Of a stretch of DNA of 64,000 bases, positions 60,652-64,000 are shown in pieces. Origin of the DNA: Streptosporangiaceae bacterium NEAU-GS5 (GTDB lineage: Bacteria; Actinomycetota; Actinomycetes; Streptosporangiales; Streptosporangiaceae); contig JAGFNW010000039.1 of NCBI GenBank assembly GCA_017592665.1, forward strand, positions 1-64,000. The letters run 5' to 3'. The translations under genes and the position numbers were made by a program. Position 1 is the first letter of the stretch. Each line of letters begins with the position of its first letter. A model generated the notes under the pieces. The model made no database searches. It had not been told where the DNA came from and was given only the letters and a program-made list of their open reading frames with translations.

Positions 60652-63012
60652 ATGAGGGGGACGAACGTGCGACGGGCCCGCTTAGGCGTCTGGGCGCGCC
60701 GGTGGTGCGCCGCGGGGCTGGCGGTGCTGCTCGGAGCAGCCATCGTCTTGTCGGATTCATCGGCGGCATTCGCGTTGCCGCCCGGTGGTGGCGGGGGCGG
60801 CGGCGGTGGGGGCGGTGGTGGTTCTGACCCGTGTCTGGGGTTGACCACGTCGTTCTCGGTGTCACCGACGACGATCCATCTGGGCCAGTCGGTGACGGCG
60901 ACGTGGAGCGTGCACCGCCCGACCGGGTGTTTCGGCAGCACCTCGATGCTGCTCGGCCCCGGCGCGCCCGCCACCACGTTCGGAAACGGCGGGTCGGCGA
61001 CCATCACACCACCAGCCACCGGCACCGCGGCATACCAGGTCAAAGTGTCCATCACCGGCGGCTCGATGTTCACCAGCCCACAGTCGGTGACGGTGCAGCC
61101 GTTCGGTCAGATGCCGGCGCAGGCCCTGGCCCGCAACAGCGACGGCCTGCTGGAACTGGCATACGCCGACGGCGCCAACCTCGATCACGTGTCGCGTGGC
61201 GGGCAGACGGCCCCCAGCGCCGGGTTCGGCCCCCTGAACCTGGGAACCGATTTCATGCATTCACTGGCGGCCGAGACCAACAACGACGGCCGGGTCGAAC
61301 TGTTCGGCACCAATGTCAGCGGCCAGGTGTTCCACCAATGGCAGACCACCCCCGGCTCTGAGTCGTGGTCGGGATGGCAGCAGCTGGACGGGATCGTGTT
61401 CTCGGTAGCCGCAGCCCGTAACGCCGACGGCCGGTTGTCGCTGTTCGGCAGCAACGCCGCCGGGCAGGTGTTCTACCGCACCCAGATCAGCGCGGGCAGC
61501 ACCATCCTGGGCGGCTGGACCCAGCTCGACGGGACGGTGCGTCAAGTCGCGGCCGACACCAACGCCGACGGCCGGATCGAGCTGTTCGCCCTGACCGAGG
61601 CCGGGCAGATCTGGCACCGCTGGCAGACCGCTCCGAACAGCACAGCGTGGTCGGCGTGGCAGTCGCTGGACGGCACCTTGTTCTCGCTTGCGGTGGCGCG
61701 TGACAGCGATGGGCGTTTGGAGCTGGTCGGCGCCAACGGCGGCGGGACGATGTATGAGCGGGCGCAGACCAGCCCGGGCAGCAGCACCTGGACCGGCTGG
61801 GTGCAGGAGCAGGCCACGGTCAGCGGGTCGCTGGCCGCCGAGACCAACAGCGACGGCCGCGTCGAGATCGTCGGCCAGGCCGTCATCGACGGCAAGCTGC
61901 AACCGGCGCACCGGGCCCAGACGGATCCCGGCGCCGCCACCTGGACCGACTGGACGACGCTGGACCGGCGGGTCGCGCCGCACCCGTTACTGGTGGCCTG
62001 CCTGAACAATCCGGGCGACTGCCGGCAGGGCGACGTCAACGGCGACCGAGTGCCCGACCTGGTGACCTACGTGCGGGCCCAAGGCGATGTGATGGTGTCG
62101 CTGGGCAATTCGAACTCGCCCGGAGACTTCGCGCCGGCCCAGCAGTGGGCCACTGCGTTGTGTTTCGGCGGGATCGACTGCGAGCTGGGCGACGTCACCG
62201 GCGACAAGGCCGACGACGTCGTGGCCTTCGACCGCGGCACCGGGACGGCGCGCGTCGCGATGTCGGCCCGGCCGGGATTCACCCTCGACCCTGGCGTGTG
62301 GTCGACGACCGCCTGCTTCGATGCGTCGATCTGCCGTCTCGCGGACATGAACAACGACGACAAGGCCGATGTGGTGTCCTTCTTCCGCAATTCTCACACG
62401 GCATTGGGGTCGGGCAAGGTTTCCGTGCTGTCGTCCGACGGGCACGGCTTCGCTGCGGCGGTGCAGTGGTCGGATCAGGTCTGCCCGGCCGGGCAGACCT
62501 GTCTGCTCGGTGACGTCGACGGCGATGGCTTGAGCGACGCGGTGTCGGTGGTCACCGGCGGCGACTTCAAAGGCACCGTGTGGGTGGCCCGCAATCTGTT
62601 CGGCTCGTTCGCCGCGCCGCAGGTCTGGGCCGGCGGCAGCGGATGTGTCGACGACGCCGTCTGCGCCGTCTTCGACATCGACGACGACCAAAAAGACGAC
62701 CTGGTGGCCAAATCCCTGAGCAGCTCCGACACCCTGCTATGGGCATCGACCTCCACGGGACACTCCTTCAACACCGCCCAGCTCAGGGATCCGCAAGACT
62801 TTTCCACGCTCCGGACGCGAGGGGGAATAGTAACTTGCGGCACCGTGATCACGAACCTCAGGTATGCCAAAGATCAGGCGGACTTCTGGTTTCTCGTCAG
62901 TATGGGGACAGAGGCGAACGGGATATTTGCCCGCCTCATTTCGGCTCTAGCCGCGTTCTGGGAAGAGGAGCAGAACTATTGGTACCGTCTGATGCTCCAG
63001 ATGCACTGCTGA
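60652..63012 (+). CDS. large secreted protein: poly-Gly linker, PLL-type propeller and FG-GAP/VCBS repeats
   Basis: The 786-residue protein has a long signal peptide (basic start, hydrophobic 17-35), then 13 consecutive glycines (45-57). An Ig-like segment follows ('TIHLGQSVTATWSV'). About five to six repeats of 'NxDGRxELFGxxxxGQVxHRWQT..W..W..LDG' come next, as in PLL-type lectin propellers. Then come VCBS/FG-GAP repeats with Ca-binding DxNxDxxxD loops ('GDVNGDRVPDLV', 'DVDGDGLSDAV'). The last 60 residues are unrelated, ending 'RLMLQMHC'. It is probably a cell-surface or secreted glycan-binding protein. Confidence 0.82.
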   Translation: MRGTNVRRARLGVWARRWCAAGLAVLLGAAIVLSDSSAAFALPPGGGGGGGGGGGGGSDPCLGLTTSFSVSPTTIHLGQSVTATWSVHRPTGCFGSTSMLLGPGAPATTFGNGGSATITPPATGTAAYQVKVSITGGSMFTSPQSVTVQPFGQMPAQALARNSDGLLELAYADGANLDHVSRGGQTAPSAGFGPLNLGTDFMHSLAAETNNDGRVELFGTNVSGQVFHQWQTTPGSESWSGWQQLDGIVFSVAAARNADGRLSLFGSNAAGQVFYRTQISAGSTILGGWTQLDGTVRQVAADTNADGRIELFALTEAGQIWHRWQTAPNSTAWSAWQSLDGTLFSLAVARDSDGRLELVGANGGGTMYERAQTSPGSSTWTGWVQEQATVSGSLAAETNSDGRVEIVGQAVIDGKLQPAHRAQTDPGAATWTDWTTLDRRVAPHPLLVACLNNPGDCRQGDVNGDRVPDLVTYVRAQGDVMVSLGNSNSPGDFAPAQQWATALCFGGIDCELGDVTGDKADDVVAFDRGTGTARVAMSARPGFTLDPGVWSTTACFDASICRLADMNNDDKADVVSFFRNSHTALGSGKVSVLSSDGHGFAAAVQWSDQVCPAGQTCLLGDVDGDGLSDAVSVVTGGDFKGTVWVARNLFGSFAAPQVWAGGSGCVDDAVCAVFDIDDDQKDDLVAKSLSSSDTLLWASTSTGHSFNTAQLRDPQDFSTLRTRGGIVTCGTVITNLRYAKDQADFWFLVSMGTEANGIFARLISALAAFWEEEQNYWYRLMLQMHC

Positions 63013-63154
63013 GGTGTAGGTATTGAAGGGGATGCCGGCAGCTCTTACGCCGGAGCACTGAACGACCCGGCTGACGCCCGCTCGAAGAAGCGACACTCGC
63101 GAAGGCCGAGCACCTCGCCTCACCAAAACCATCATGAACGAGCGCGAGCCGGAC
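63013..63154. other. gap without a supported gene
   Basis: No promoter, RNA or conserved reading frame is evident between the repeat-protein stop and the MarR remnant. Confidence 0.4.
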
Positions 63155-63389
63155 GGTCCGCGTGTCCTGCGTGTCCCTGGTGCGCTCGGCGGGGCCGTCC
63201 GCCTCGAGGGAGCGCGCCGGCTTCGACACGTACAGTGCCTCGAGGCCGGTGTGATCGGCGAGCCGTCGCCGGCTGGGTCGCTGCCCGGCGTGGTGCATGC
63301 CGGACAGCGACGACAGCAGGACATATTGCGTGGGTCAGACCCAGTGGCGCGAGCGCCCGATCGACCGCCACGCGCCACTTGATCGACAA
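63155..63389 (-). pseudogene. MarR-family regulator remnant
   Basis: The minus strand reads 'RVAVDRALAPLGLTHA' in one frame. After a two-base deletion near 63318-63326 it continues 'MHHAGQRPSRRRLADHTGLEALYVSKPARSLEADG' (split) and 'ERTRDTQDTRTVRLAL' in another frame. This is the core of a MarR winged helix. Both ends are missing and conserved Leu positions are replaced by Pro. It is a decayed copy. Confidence 0.65.
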
Positions 63390-63404
63390 CCGCTAGCATC
63401 TCGG

Positions 63405-64000
63405 TCAGAGGGTGGCGATCTCGACCTGGGCGGCCTCCTGCCGGTCGGACTTGAGAGTGACCATGAGGCCGGCCGGCGAGCCGTCCGCCCACTTCAGTGA
63501 GAAGGCGCGGTCCTTAGAACTGAGCACGTTGACAAGACGCACACCCTTGGGGCCCCAGTCTCCGCTGGGGATGTCCTCGCCTCCGGGCGGCGGGAACTGA
63601 TCCTGCAGCGCCAGGTCCTCGACGATGTGCCAGACCAGCACGGCGCCCGGGGCTTTGGGCGAGTCGTAGTTCTCCGCGGCCCCGGACCGGACCAGCGGTT
63701 CTCCAGGATGAAGTACTCCTTGTTCCCCCGGGCCGGGTCGTAGATGATCGTCACCTCGTGACTGGTCTCGACCGCCTTGAGGGTGATGGTCGAGGTCGTC
63801 CACTTGTTGGTCTCCACGACGGCGGGCGTCACGAAGCCGTTCTTGAGTTTGTGGAACGCGTCGATGTGGAGGCTCAGGAGCACGTTGTCCATGATGCTCC
63901 AGTCAAGGGGCGCGGTCGCCAACGGGCCGTGCAGGTCGGTGGCGCCTAAGACCAGGTGTGCCACCGAGTGGACGATGATGCCGACTCTGGTCCGGGCGAG
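63405..64000 (-). pseudogene. M6-like (immune inhibitor A-type) metallopeptidase, C-terminal part, frameshifted, runs off the edge
   Basis: From the right edge the minus strand reads 'VHSVAHLVLGATDLHG', 'LDWSIMDN', 'FHKLKNGFVTPAVV' and 'KEYFILENRW'. A one-base shift near 63690-63700 then leads to 'ENYDSPKAPGAVLVWHIVED' (split) and the end at 63405. The order matches M6 peptidases (HExxH..DLYG, WHID). The zinc motif reads HSVAH at 63970-63956, so the catalytic Glu is Ser. The N-terminus lies beyond the window. Confidence 0.65.

Overview
The window is GC-rich DNA with high-GC third positions, frequent GTG starts and many ATGA/GTGA stop-start overlaps. It encodes a mycothiol-dependent isomerase-family protein, a Ddn-type F420-linked protein, a SigE-type ECF sigma factor and a WD40 STAND ATPase. 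Together these point to a filamentous actinomycete chromosome. A Streptosporangiales relative such as Nonomuraea is my guess, from general character only. The genes are mostly accessory: many one- to three-gene units, each with its own regulator, and no ribosomal, tRNA or CRISPR loci.

Layout. 0.1-3.4 kb: a compact minus-strand RiPP-type cluster (Cys-rich precursor, 24-codon small ORF, radical SAM/SPASM enzyme, PqqD-like RRE protein, dicluster ferredoxin) with a pentapeptide-repeat protein upstream. 3.5-10.4 kb: a truncated gene, a MerR unit with a 19-bp-spacer promoter, a divergent MarR/GAPDH pair, a thioredoxin-reductase-like flavoprotein, an intradiol dioxygenase and a PadR unit. 10.4-17.2 kb: ECF sigma factor with a membrane partner, a fused 2-oxoglutarate oxygenase/HD oxygenase resembling TmpA-TmpB of phosphonate catabolism, a lipoprotein, a DJ-1 protein, an EamA exporter with a cupin-XRE regulator, and a secreted ricin-type lectin. 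17.2-30 kb: GlxA-type regulator with a frameshifted MFS gene, a NarL-type two-component system, small enzymes with LysR and TetR regulators, and a phytase-like esterase plus EEP phosphatase pair behind a PHO-box-like site.

30-45.6 kb: Lrp/FAD oxidase/DUF899/epimerase unit, an aquaglyceroporin, small detoxification-type enzymes, an alpha/beta hydrolase-glycosyltransferase fusion controlled by a divergent TetR, an amidase, HxlR/DUF302, a degenerate zinc metallopeptidase and an MFS/TetR exporter pair. 45.6-51.7 kb: a STAND NTPase with two predicted seven-bladed WD40 propellers, a small secreted protein, LexA and LacI. 51.8-58.7 kb: a LacI-controlled arabinofuranoside-type utilisation operon (GH127, secreted glycoside hydrolase with CBM, ABC binding protein and two permeases). 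58.7-64 kb: decayed genes (MFS, MarR, M6-like peptidase), a short tandem repeat, and a large secreted PLL/FG-GAP repeat protein.

The most coherent systems are the RiPP cluster, the carbohydrate operon with its promoter-operator, the MarR/GAPDH pair, and the esterase/EEP pair. The most unusual single proteins are the TmpA-TmpB-like fusion and the hydrolase-glycosyltransferase fusion. All family assignments come from reading motifs; no database search was run.
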